Shown here piece after piece: positions 21,642 to 27,732 of a stretch of 27,732 nucleotides of DNA. Position 1 is the first letter of the stretch, and each line of letters begins with the position of its first letter. The position numbers and the translations under genes were made by a program. Under the pieces are notes generated by a model. The model did no database searches. It was given only the letters and a program-made list of their open reading frames with translations, and was not told the DNA's origin. The DNA comes from a virus. The DNA lies in IMG/VR virus record IMGVR_UViG_3300031837_000140, positions 1 to 27,732 of that record. The stretch is one strand, 5' to 3'.

Positions 21642-22235
21642 TTAAGGCGTGTTGACGTTGATGGTCGTCGTATAGATTTCGTTATCCAGTAGAATCTGGG
21701 CTGCTTCCAGCGTAAGAACTTGGTACTCGCGGACAATCTGGCGCTTGACCCGCATCTCCATATCAACGCGGCGGTACCACAGTTCTTTAATAATTTCTGG
21801 GGCGGTGACCTGATCTCCGAATTCAATCAGGCCCATATTATTCAGCTGGAATACTTCAAGATTCTGCGGGATCGCACCGCCGTCGCGTAGCATATCTGCG
21901 AAGCTACTGGCGTTCGGACCCCAGAAAGAATACCTGACAGTTAGGACTTGATGCCTGCGGAGTTGATTATAGCCTTGACCAGTTGCGAACTGCAAATTGA
22001 CGGCAAAGGTATCTGCGCTGCTCACGCTCACTTTAAAACTGCACCAGTCAATATCGTTTTGGGGGATATTCGGAGCATTCGTTTGCCATGATGGGCGCAC
22101 CATGGGTGCCGGGTAGCCAGTGAGCGCAACTGTCCAGGCTTGAAAGAAGTCTTCAAGCTGCTGGTCGTTTAGGGGTGGCGCTGGCGGGTTGCTGGGGAGC
22201 AGGGCGCCGCCCGTGGCGCTGGTGTTACCCGGCAT
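21642..22235 (-). CDS. Tail terminator / neck protein (gp12-like, LIC_12616 type)
   Basis: The 197-residue product begins with a Pro/Ala-rich segment, then DFFQAWTVALTGYPAPMVRP and a strand-rich core with WCSFKVSVSSADTF and LTVRYSFWGPNA. These match neck or tail terminator proteins found immediately before DUF3383 sheath genes. It caps the tube and sheath at the head end. The C-terminus ends in LLDNEIYTTTINVNTP. Confidence 0.72.
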   Translation of the reverse strand: MPGNTSATGGALLPSNPPAPPLNDQQLEDFFQAWTVALTGYPAPMVRPSWQTNAPNIPQNDIDWCSFKVSVSSADTFAVNLQFATGQGYNQLRRHQVLTVRYSFWGPNASSFADMLRDGGAIPQNLEVFQLNNMGLIEFGDQVTAPEIIKELWYRRVDMEMRVKRQIVREYQVLTLEAAQILLDNEIYTTTINVNTP

Positions 22236-22238
22236 GGT

Positions 22239-22574
22239 TTACCACTCGCGTGCGGTGTACTTGGCAGCGTTGGTGCCGCTGATGTGGATCTGTCCCGTCA
22301 GCACTGGGAAGCCGGCAGGCGGAAATATACCACCGGGAGCAACTTCCCAGGAACCGATCGTATTCGGAACCGCAGCCGCTCCCGTATCGTTGACCCACAT
22401 GCTAGTCACATCAATGTTCTGCATCAGCCAGCCCGAGCGCGTGGCATTGGCATCCATGAGAAGTTCACTGTCGCCAGTACCAGTCAGGGCACCACTGTGG
22501 TCAACGATGGCTTCCTGACCATGTACGATAATGGTTTGCGACGAACCCAGTGCGTCGATTACTTTCAGCAGCAT
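22239..22574 (-). CDS. Small virion-operon protein, unknown role
   Basis: The 111-residue product has a beta-rich composition with SGWLMQNIDVTSMWVNDTG and GSWEVAPGGIFPPAGFPV. It sits between two neck or tail-completion genes and overlaps the upstream one by ten bases. Similar small beta proteins occur at this position in KPP10-like phages, but I cannot name a function. A decoration, neck or stabilising role is inferred from position only. Confidence 0.6.
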   Translation of the reverse strand: MLLKVIDALGSSQTIIVHGQEAIVDHSGALTGTGDSELLMDANATRSGWLMQNIDVTSMWVNDTGAAAVPNTIGSWEVAPGGIFPPAGFPVLTGQIHISGTNAAKYTAREW

Positions 22575-23047
22575 ATTGCCCCCAGCGTGCTATTCTGTTG
22601 AACGTTAAAATTAGTCATTGAGCCAGCCACTACCGTACCTGTCGCCAAACCGGCCAGCCCCGACAGGATAGCAGGGTCCGTCAAGACTGTACTGCGGCAT
22701 TCTGCTTCGTAGAACCCTGGGCCAAAATGCCCATAGGGGTCCACGCGAATGACAAGGTACGTGCTACCCCGCCAAATAACGATGTCAGGCTGGCTACCTG
22801 TGATCTCACCCTGCAATTGAAACTGCGTGACCACAGTGATCTGGCGAGGCGTGACTTCGAAAGCATCTCGCGCATCGCGATCATTACTGCTGCCAGAAGT
22901 AATTACGCCGATCACGTTTGCGAACGTCGACATTGCGAATGTGTTACGTCCATTCGTGCCAATGGTTTCGACCCGACGTAGCACACCGAAGTCGGTGGCA
23001 AAGTCAGGGTCTGTTAGTGGCTCAGTGACGTCGAGAAACGGATTCAC
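22565..23047 (-). CDS. Probable head-tail joining (neck) protein
   Basis: The 160-residue product has a strand pattern ending QITVVTQFQLQGEI, PDIVIWRGSTYLVIRVDPYG and FYEAECRS, which recalls head-closure and stopper proteins that sit between connector and tail terminator. It overlaps the tail-completion gene upstream by four bases and the next gene by ten. The C-terminus is Gly/Thr/Asn-rich and probably flexible. Identification is by position and general pattern. Confidence 0.6.
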   Translation of the reverse strand: MNPFLDVTEPLTDPDFATDFGVLRRVETIGTNGRNTFAMSTFANVIGVITSGSSNDRDARDAFEVTPRQITVVTQFQLQGEITGSQPDIVIWRGSTYLVIRVDPYGHFGPGFYEAECRSTVLTDPAILSGLAGLATGTVVAGSMTNFNVQQNSTLGAICC

Positions 23048-23601
23048 TTGTTTCGCCTGATGACATAGTTGATGGCATTGCGCATCTGCGCCGTAGCAAT
23101 CAGCGGCTTAGCGTTATCCAGGCTTGGCGCTTCGCCATTCGCACGAGCCTTGAGTTCGGTTTTGGCCCCTTTAATTGACTTACGTTGGCGGATACGCTGC
23201 CACAACGTTGAGTCGGCCAACGGGGGGCCAATACCCTCATTGATTACACCACGGATTTCCGCCTGAGCCTTCATCCCTGCAAGGTTGAGGAAACGGACTG
23301 GGTCGGTTCCTTTTAGTGCAGCTTTCGCACCTTGCTTCAGGGCTTCAACAATGTATTTCTGCGCACGTTTGATACCGGGCCGCATGAATGGCCGAGCAGG
23401 TATATGCGCCGCCTCGCTGCCGTTGTCATGAATGAATGCGAGGGCCGCATTCGTCATGGGTCCTTTTTCTTGCTGCAATTGTTCGCGCGTCGTTTTCTCT
23501 GATGGCACACCGACAAATGTCGCGTTCAGCGTCAACTTGCTAATGCCAGAAAGCACCTTCGGCAGTTTGTCAATCGTCTTACTTGCAGCGTTTTTAGGCA
23601 T
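23044..23601 (-). CDS. Virion morphogenesis / HK97 gp10-like tail completion protein
   Basis: The 185-residue basic product has LNATFVGVPSEKTTRE and AALAFIHDNGS, followed by HIPARPFMRPGI, the hallmark of gp10-like and phage virion morphogenesis proteins, which act at the head-tail junction. The C-terminal half is Lys/Arg-rich (RIRQRKSIKGAKTELKAR). The start lies one base before the AT-rich PKD gene's stop, so it sits directly downstream of the likely insertion. Confidence 0.75.
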   Translation of the reverse strand: MPKNAASKTIDKLPKVLSGISKLTLNATFVGVPSEKTTREQLQQEKGPMTNAALAFIHDNGSEAAHIPARPFMRPGIKRAQKYIVEALKQGAKAALKGTDPVRFLNLAGMKAQAEIRGVINEGIGPPLADSTLWQRIRQRKSIKGAKTELKARANGEAPSLDNAKPLIATAQMRNAINYVIRRNK

Positions 23602-23602
23602 C

Positions 23603-24778
23603 TTATGTGCCGTTGCAAATCAAGTTAATTGCCGTTGCCGTCGCCATACTATGTGCAACTGAGTATCCAACGAATGTTCTGAATTGCGCTTCACTGTAGT
23701 TGCTCGAGAAGTTCACCGACGAAGCGTAGCAAATCTGCCCACCAGAAATTGGATTATTATCTACGCTGCCAGCAGTTCCATGAAATGTCGGATTGCCGCC
23801 GTCAACATAGATATTTACTTGTGTAATAAAAGTAGATTTTGTCGTATCAAAAACCACGGCGTATGCATCATCTGCATCCCCGCCGGTATAAGAATTTCCA
23901 TTCGCACTGCCAATGCCTACAAGAAGACCGCTGTTACCGCCTCCCAAAATAGCATAGGCCATGATGGCAGTCTTAGGCGATGCATTGGTTCCAAACATCA
24001 ACGGCAAACCGGTTCCAGTTGCCGGATACGGCACGCCCGTGAAGTAGAACGACATCCCGGCGCTCGCCGCAACGCTACCGGTAGTTGCCATACCGTCGGT
24101 AGTGCCGTTGGGTTGGAAATTACGTAGAATAGTGCCTGCGTTTACTACGAGCGGTTGCGCTCCAGCAGTCGGCTGAGTCATGTCTAAACCCATGCCACTC
24201 TGATCGTACCAAGTAACAAGATACGCAGAAGCTGAACCGACAAAGGCTGTCAGATTTGTAGTATCGGTTCCATCCGTTCCAGGGATAATGTCGGATTCTA
24301 CATTATCTGTAGAACGACGAACTCTATAAAGTCTTTGAGTTGCGTAGGAACTTAGAAGTGTTCTGCGTCCGTAGCAGAACATCATATTGGCGCTGTAGGC
24401 ATCAAGCGGCCCAGGAGGTGGGGGAGGAGCAGTTACCGTAATATAAGCAGGTTTTGGAACTACATAGTTATTGGTATCAACCGTGACTGTCATAGTCACT
24501 TCATAACTTCCTGCCGATGCGTACGTATATGATGGATCTTCAAGTGATGAAGTACCGCCATCACCAAAAGTCCACGCCCAGGCCGTAGGTATACCACCCA
24601 TGGTCAGGTCAGTGAACAATACCGTCAGCGGCACTTCTCCAATTGTTGGTGTCCCTTCAAACTCTGCAATTGGTGCTGGCGGTGGCGCTGGTTCAGGCGT
24701 GGTGTTTTCAATAGCTAGATCCCCACCGATGGTAATATGCACCAGTCGGTCGAGCGTTGGGGCAATTTGATTAACCAT
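23603..24778 (-). CDS. PKD domain plus AbfB catalytic-like jelly-roll protein (virion-associated glycan binder?)
   Basis: The 391-residue product has a short N-terminus, a Pro/Ala linker (28-36), a PKD domain (about 37-117) with AWAWTFGDGGTSS and YTYASAGSYEVTMTV, a second Pro-rich linker (117-124) and a long C-terminal domain (about 126-391). The latter, with RLYRVRRSTDNVESDI and YLVTWYDQSG, matches the concanavalin-like catalytic domain of alpha-L-arabinofuranosidase B, which recurs in phage virion proteins, often probably as a glycan-binding module. The start ATG 24778 avoids overlap with the DUF4054 gene. Two 60-base blocks I counted (23821-23880, 24301-24360) are 40% GC, against 67% in a helicase block, so recent acquisition is likely. 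Confidence 0.75.
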   Translation of the reverse strand: MVNQIAPTLDRLVHITIGGDLAIENTTPEPAPPPAPIAEFEGTPTIGEVPLTVLFTDLTMGGIPTAWAWTFGDGGTSSLEDPSYTYASAGSYEVTMTVTVDTNNYVVPKPAYITVTAPPPPPGPLDAYSANMMFCYGRRTLLSSYATQRLYRVRRSTDNVESDIIPGTDGTDTTNLTAFVGSASAYLVTWYDQSGMGLDMTQPTAGAQPLVVNAGTILRNFQPNGTTDGMATTGSVAASAGMSFYFTGVPYPATGTGLPLMFGTNASPKTAIMAYAILGGGNSGLLVGIGSANGNSYTGGDADDAYAVVFDTTKSTFITQVNIYVDGGNPTFHGTAGSVDNNPISGGQICYASSVNFSSNYSEAQFRTFVGYSVAHSMATATAINLICNGT

Positions 24779-24780
24779 AG

Positions 24781-25278
24781 TCACGAAAAATTCGTGAACC
24801 CCGGAGTGACGTCCGGGCCGCTCCAAGCTCCAAGGCTGGTGAAGGTACCGTTACCCCATGCGGGGCCAGGGGCTCCGACTTGCACCGGGCCAGCGCCGAA
24901 GAGACGGATAAGCTGCCACAGGCGCACGCCGAACACGGTGAGCCCATAAGCACCCATGAATTCCTGCTGCATGGCAGACACGTCAAGGCCGACCGACACC
25001 TTGTCGACAGACTTCGAGTTGACCACGCCAATGCCGCTGCCGTTCGCGCCGGGCACTGCCCCGTTGGCTGCTTCGGCGTTCATGCGGGCTTCCAGGACAC
25101 AGTTGTGCGCGGCGTAGAGCTGCGCGCCCAGATCAAGCTGCCGGCCCCAGCGCGATGCATTCAGCATCATATACGCCACGTTCAGCCAGAACTGCACCAT
25201 GGAGTTCGGGAAGATGGTGGTCGACGCGAACTCGGTAAAGTTCGCGCGGAACTGGGGGACAGTGACAGGGGCGGACAT
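24781..25278 (-). CDS. DUF4054 head-tail connector protein
   Basis: The 165-residue product begins with VPQFRANFTEFAS, followed by an Ala/Asn-rich helix region with WGRQLDLGAQLYAAHNCVLEAR. This is the DUF4054 pattern, a helical head-completion or connector adaptor encoded near the capsid gene of many myophages. The Gly/Pro-rich C-terminus (GPVQVGAPGPAWGNGTF) is probably extended in the neck. Confidence 0.82.
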   Translation of the reverse strand: MSAPVTVPQFRANFTEFASTTIFPNSMVQFWLNVAYMMLNASRWGRQLDLGAQLYAAHNCVLEARMNAEAANGAVPGANGSGIGVVNSKSVDKVSVGLDVSAMQQEFMGAYGLTVFGVRLWQLIRLFGAGPVQVGAPGPAWGNGTFTSLGAWSGPDVTPGFTNFS

Positions 25279-25281
25279 GTC

Positions 25282-25881
25282 TTAGTCCATCTCGCGGGCC
25301 AGGGGGTGCCACGAGCCGACCGATTCCTTGTACTTGTAGTTCACTTTGATGAACTCGCTGCGCGCCGAGGCGAACCCTCGTGCGTGGCGGTTGCCGCCGC
25401 TGGCTGCAAATTCGTCGGTGAGTTTCTTGTACGCGGAGCGGACTTGCTTGTCGAGATCGCCTTCGGCGTCACGCACCGCGTCGGTCATCTTCGAGTCAAA
25501 GACGAATCCTTGCTTGCGATCGCGCAGGATATCCGTCACGCTGCGTTGCACGTTCCAGTCGTTGAGGCAGAGATAGTTCTCGGCCGTCGCGTTGGTGCAG
25601 TCGCCTTGCTTGGCGACTTCCATGATGCAGTTGCGGCGCTCGATGTCAGTGGCTGGCTTGCCGGACTTGTTGGCGGCGAGGTCGTGTGTACGATCTGCGC
25701 GTTCCCACGCCTGCACAGCACGATCAAGGTCCCAGCCCTTTGCAACGAGGTAAGACTCCGCATCTGCGCGGTTCTTAGTCTCCGTCTTGATTAGGAAATC
25801 CTTGATAGCAATCTCACGTTGCTTCGGGTCTAACTGAGCGTCAGCCGTGCGCTTGTGCACGTGAATGTGGACTTTTCCCAT
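25282..25881 (-). CDS. Protein with two UBA-like helical repeats, unknown role
   Basis: The 199-residue product contains two copies of a three-helix pattern. The first (24-61) has KDFLIKTETKNRADAESYL then KGWDLDRAVQAWE; the second (83-120) has NCIMEVAKQGDCTNATAENY then NDWNVQRSVTDIL. The T..... A..YL....WD...AV arrangement is the signature of UBA/TAP-C/EF-Ts-N-like three-helix bundles. The C-terminal third is charged and helical (RDAEGDLDKQVRSAYKKLTDEF). It lies in the head operon between two small genes and the DUF4054 gene. A scaffold, assembly chaperone or host-protein binder is possible; none is shown. Confidence 0.65.
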   Translation of the reverse strand: MGKVHIHVHKRTADAQLDPKQREIAIKDFLIKTETKNRADAESYLVAKGWDLDRAVQAWERADRTHDLAANKSGKPATDIERRNCIMEVAKQGDCTNATAENYLCLNDWNVQRSVTDILRDRKQGFVFDSKMTDAVRDAEGDLDKQVRSAYKKLTDEFAASGGNRHARGFASARSEFIKVNYKYKESVGSWHPLAREMD

Positions 25882-25896
25882 AACGGCTCCTATGCT

Positions 25897-26157
25897 TCAG
25901 CGTTCGCCGATAGGTTTGACGAGCTTGACGTTGGCCGCCATCGCAGTGCACTCCGACTTGATGATGTCGATTTGCTTCTTGATGGCTTCGATGTCTTGCC
26001 GGTCCATCTCGCGCGCCAAATTCGCAATCTGCTGTCCTGCTCGCAGCACAATCTGGCCGCTCGCTGCGAGACCGTAATCGTGCTGACGTTCGGCATCAAC
26101 GGCCGGTGCATTCATGTCCACGACACGAACGGCAGCCTTGAAATACTTGTCGCTCAT
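25897..26157 (-). CDS. Small helical head-operon protein
   Basis: The 86-residue product is mostly helical (GQIVLRAGQQIANLAREMDR, DIEAIKKQIDIIKSE), with a beta-like N-terminus. Its start overlaps the previous stop by four bases. A small structural or chaperone role in the head is likely from position. No family was recognised. Confidence 0.55.
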   Translation of the reverse strand: MSDKYFKAAVRVVDMNAPAVDAERQHDYGLAASGQIVLRAGQQIANLAREMDRQDIEAIKKQIDIIKSECTAMAANVKLVKPIGER

Positions 26158-26363
26158 TTCGTTCCCCAGAACTTGTCGTGTGCTGCGTTGAGCGCTTTCG
26201 CGTCCATGCCGCCAATGCAGTCGACTCGCCCGGTGCGTTCGTCGGCTGCCCGTTGTTCGCTGTAGGCGATCGCCACTGCCTGTTTCTGCGGCTTGCCCGC
26301 AGCCATCTCGGTCTTCACGTTCTGGCCGAAAGCGGCTTCGGACTTACCTTGTTCGAGCGGCAT
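26154..26363 (-). CDS. Small conserved phage protein (MPLxxGKSxxAFxxNVxxE type)
   Basis: The 69-residue product begins MPLEQGKSEAAFGQNVKTEM and continues GKPQKQAVAIAYSEQR, a very common short family in tailed phages found near structural or packaging genes. Its function is not established as far as I know. The C-terminal half (GGMDAKALNAAHDKFWGTK) is more variable. Confidence 0.75.
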   Translation of the reverse strand: MPLEQGKSEAAFGQNVKTEMAAGKPQKQAVAIAYSEQRAADERTGRVDCIGGMDAKALNAAHDKFWGTK

Positions 26364-26378
26364 GGCGATCTCCTGTGA

Positions 26379-26783
26379 TTAAGACTTCTTGTACACTTCG
26401 ACGCCGTTCGCCTTTGCCCACCAGTGCTCGGCGTGCGACAGCAGCATCTCCTGAACACCCGCCTTGTACGGGAATTCGTGATGCGTGATGGTCGTACCGT
26501 CAGTGGTCGACAGGCGCAGCGTGAAGGGCTTCTTCACGGTAACCGTCACCGTGACGTCGCTGGCAACCTCGGGGACTGCACCGGCCAGGGCCACGGCGGT
26601 ACCGCTGGCAGCCGAGGAATCGGGGCTTGCGGCGCCGATCGCGGGCGTGGTGGCACCTTGGGTGCTGGCCGCAAGCGCCGCCGCTTGGCGGGCTTGCTCT
26701 TCGGCCGCCGCTTGCTGTGCGGCATCGGTCGGCAGGGTACCGGGGTTGTCCCAGGGGGCGGGGGCTTTGTTGGCTTCGGGCAT
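26379..26783 (-). CDS. Head-operon protein with disordered Ala-rich N-terminus
   Basis: The 134-residue product has an Ala/Gln/Ser/Pro-rich first half with no predicted fold (about 1-70), then VTVTVTVKKPFTLRLST and a folded end, FPYKAGVQEMLLSHAEHWW. Similar small proteins lie next to capsid genes. It could be a capsid decoration or a head-associated assembly factor. The gap to the capsid gene contains the attenuator at 26799-26826. Confidence 0.6.
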   Translation of the reverse strand: MPEANKAPAPWDNPGTLPTDAAQQAAAEEQARQAAALAASTQGATTPAIGAASPDSSAASGTAVALAGAVPEVASDVTVTVTVKKPFTLRLSTTDGTTITHHEFPYKAGVQEMLLSHAEHWWAKANGVEVYKKS

Positions 26784-26798
26784 TTTCTACTCCATGTG

Positions 26799-26826
26799 AA
26801 AACGGCGGGCGCTTGCCCGCCGTTTT
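26799..26826 (-). terminator. Strong hairpin between capsid and downstream genes (attenuator-like terminator)
   Basis: AAAACGGCGGGC (26799-26810) pairs perfectly with GCCCGCCGTTTT (26815-26826) over 12 bases around GCTT, with four T residues at the end of the stem in either direction. It lies between the capsid stop and the next gene. It probably ends most transcripts after the capsid gene, allowing high capsid expression with limited read-through. Confidence 0.85.
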
Positions 26827-26831
26827 GGCTG

Positions 26832-26865
26832 CTGTGAACCGGCTAGTCGCCGGCTGTAATCACAG
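26832..26865 (-). promoter_or_regulatory. Second hairpin at the capsid stop
   Basis: CTGTGA (26832-26837) pairs with TCACAG (26860-26865), enclosing CCGGC-TAGTC-GCCGG (26839-26853). It overlaps the capsid stop codon. It may assist termination or stabilise the 3' end of the capsid message. Confidence 0.4.
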
Positions 26866-27732
26866 ACCGTCGAAGTAGCCGACGACTTCCGGGTACACGA
26901 CTTCGACCGCGCCCAGACGACAGAAGTACGTCGTCTTGTGGTAGATCGAGTCGTATTGGATCGGCGTGCGGTTGAGAAGCGTCATGGGGAAGCGCACGCG
27001 CTTCTTGTCCTTGACGTACACGACCGCACGATCGACCGTACCCGTGGTGCCAATGGTACCACCGACGCCCGAGCCGATGCACCACTTGACCGGCAGGATG
27101 GTCAGCTGGCCCTTGCCCGAGGTCGTCAGGAGGTTGTTCTCCATGATGTACCGCAGGATGGACACGTTACCGGCCGACGAGACCTTCTGCGTGCTGATAT
27201 AGCCGAACTGGGCCGGCGGCAGGAGCAGGCGGTCCGGCATGACGGCCCAGGCCGCCGCTTGCCAGACGCTGGTCAGCATCGTATTGACGTCGGCCAGGAT
27301 CTCGTCGGCGGTCTTCTTGGACCACTGCGAGAAACCCGAGGCGCCGTTCGGCAGGTTGGACACGTTGGTGACCAGCGAGTTGTTCACCAGACCGGTGTCG
27401 CCCGTGCCGGTGTCGCCGATGTACACCTGCTCGTCGATGTCCATCTGGTGCTTGAGCTGGAGGCCCTCGTACTTCTGCTGGTCGATCGGGCGGCCCAGCT
27501 TGGCCGCCGACTCGAGTTCCAGGATGGTGTACTTGAGCTCCATGGCCCACGGGCGCAGTTGATGCGGGATCTTGGCGATGTCCGCCGACACACCCGTCAC
27601 CTGATCGGTGTTCTTGCCGATCCACGCCTTGCCGTTGCCGATGCCGTTGCCCGAGCCGGTAGAGCCGGCGCTGCCGAAGGTGGACAGAGTGAAGCTGGAC
27701 ACCTCGTCGGCAATGGTCACGTCTTCGCGCAG
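26860..27732 (-). CDS. Major capsid protein, DUF2184 (5' end outside window)
   Basis: The visible 290 residues form the C-terminal part of a capsid protein of the DUF2184 family. Matching segments include VTIADEVSSFTLSTFGSAG near the visible start, PWAMELKYTILELESAAKLG, DRLLLPPAQFGYISTQKV, and the ending YFCRLGAVEVVYPEVVGYFDG. A GTG at 27718-27720 could be read as a start, but the frame is open to the edge (LREDV before it) and this family has more N-terminal sequence, so the gene continues beyond the window. It would be the most highly expressed gene of the leftward block. Confidence 0.88.
   Translation of the reverse strand: MREDVTIADEVSSFTLSTFGSAGSTGSGNGIGNGKAWIGKNTDQVTGVSADIAKIPHQLRPWAMELKYTILELESAAKLGRPIDQQKYEGLQLKHQMDIDEQVYIGDTGTGDTGLVNNSLVTNVSNLPNGASGFSQWSKKTADEILADVNTMLTSVWQAAAWAVMPDRLLLPPAQFGYISTQKVSSAGNVSILRYIMENNLLTTSGKGQLTILPVKWCIGSGVGGTIGTTGTVDRAVVYVKDKKRVRFPMTLLNRTPIQYDSIYHKTTYFCRLGAVEVVYPEVVGYFDGL

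Noticed and set aside
20170-21645. 491-codon open frame on the plus strand
   Set aside because: It lies exactly opposite the sheath gene; the product is rich in Arg, Val and Gly with no motif. It is a shadow of GC-rich codon use.
24880-25794. 304-codon open frame on the plus strand
   Set aside because: Opposite the DUF4054 and UBA-like genes, and no domain is visible.
27718-27720. GTG as the start of the capsid gene
   Set aside because: The frame is open to the window edge and the family normally has more N-terminal sequence.
1-27732. Search for tRNA genes, CRISPR arrays, insertion sequences and attachment sites
   Set aside because: No tRNA-like cloverleaf, repeat-spacer pattern, transposase or integrase was noticed by eye.

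Overview
The window is part of a tailed double-stranded DNA phage (or a prophage of one). A rightward block of nucleotide, DNA-modification and replication genes (1 to about 11202) meets a leftward block of virion and lysis genes (about 11199 to 27732). The two blocks converge with overlapping stop codons at 11199-11202. The sequence is mostly GC-rich with very short intergenic gaps and many ATGA-type overlaps. No rRNA, tRNA, CRISPR array, integrase or insertion sequence is visible. The virion genes are those of a contractile-tailed phage of the KPP10/Pam3 kind. A proteobacterial host, possibly Betaproteobacteria, is a guess from composition and from the holin and endolysin families.

Rightward block. 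The 3' end of an unknown gene is followed by a strong UUCG-loop terminator. Next come queE, a fused glutamine-amidotransferase/queC gene (gat-queC), a divergent queD, folE and a phage-type dpdA. Together these can make preQ0 from GTP, insert it into DNA and, through the amidotransferase domain, probably convert it to the formamidine base G+ (deoxyarchaeosine). This is the anti-restriction chemistry established for Escherichia phage 9g. Three tiny cysteine-rich proteins lie among the following replication genes: a sliding-clamp-like protein, a family B DNA polymerase with an intact proofreading domain, and, after a stretch of small unknown genes with hairpin-rich leaders, a UvrD-like helicase. 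Two small genes close the block, one of them a single-pass membrane protein.

Leftward block, in order of transcription from the right edge: major capsid protein (DUF2184, cut by the window edge); an attenuator-like terminator; three small genes; a protein with two UBA-like repeats; a DUF4054 head-tail connector; an AT-rich gene encoding a PKD domain plus an AbfB-like jelly-roll; neck and tail-completion genes; tail terminator; sheath (DUF3383); tube; a tail assembly chaperone whose gene carries a T7 slippery run that would fuse it by -1 frameshift to a 52-codon downstream ORF; a short tape measure with a lytic transglycosylase domain; and a compact baseplate (Dit-like, Pam3-type plug, hub, Gp138-like spike, gp25-like, gpJ-like, DUF2612). 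A small fibre-like protein, an M15 peptidase endolysin and a three-TM holin end the block.

The points most worth a second look are the predicted deoxyarchaeosine pathway paired with a contractile-tail virion, the QueD lacking two of its three usual zinc histidines, the predicted chaperone frameshift, the UBA-like virion-operon protein, and the AT-rich PKD/AbfB-like gene inserted in the head-neck region.
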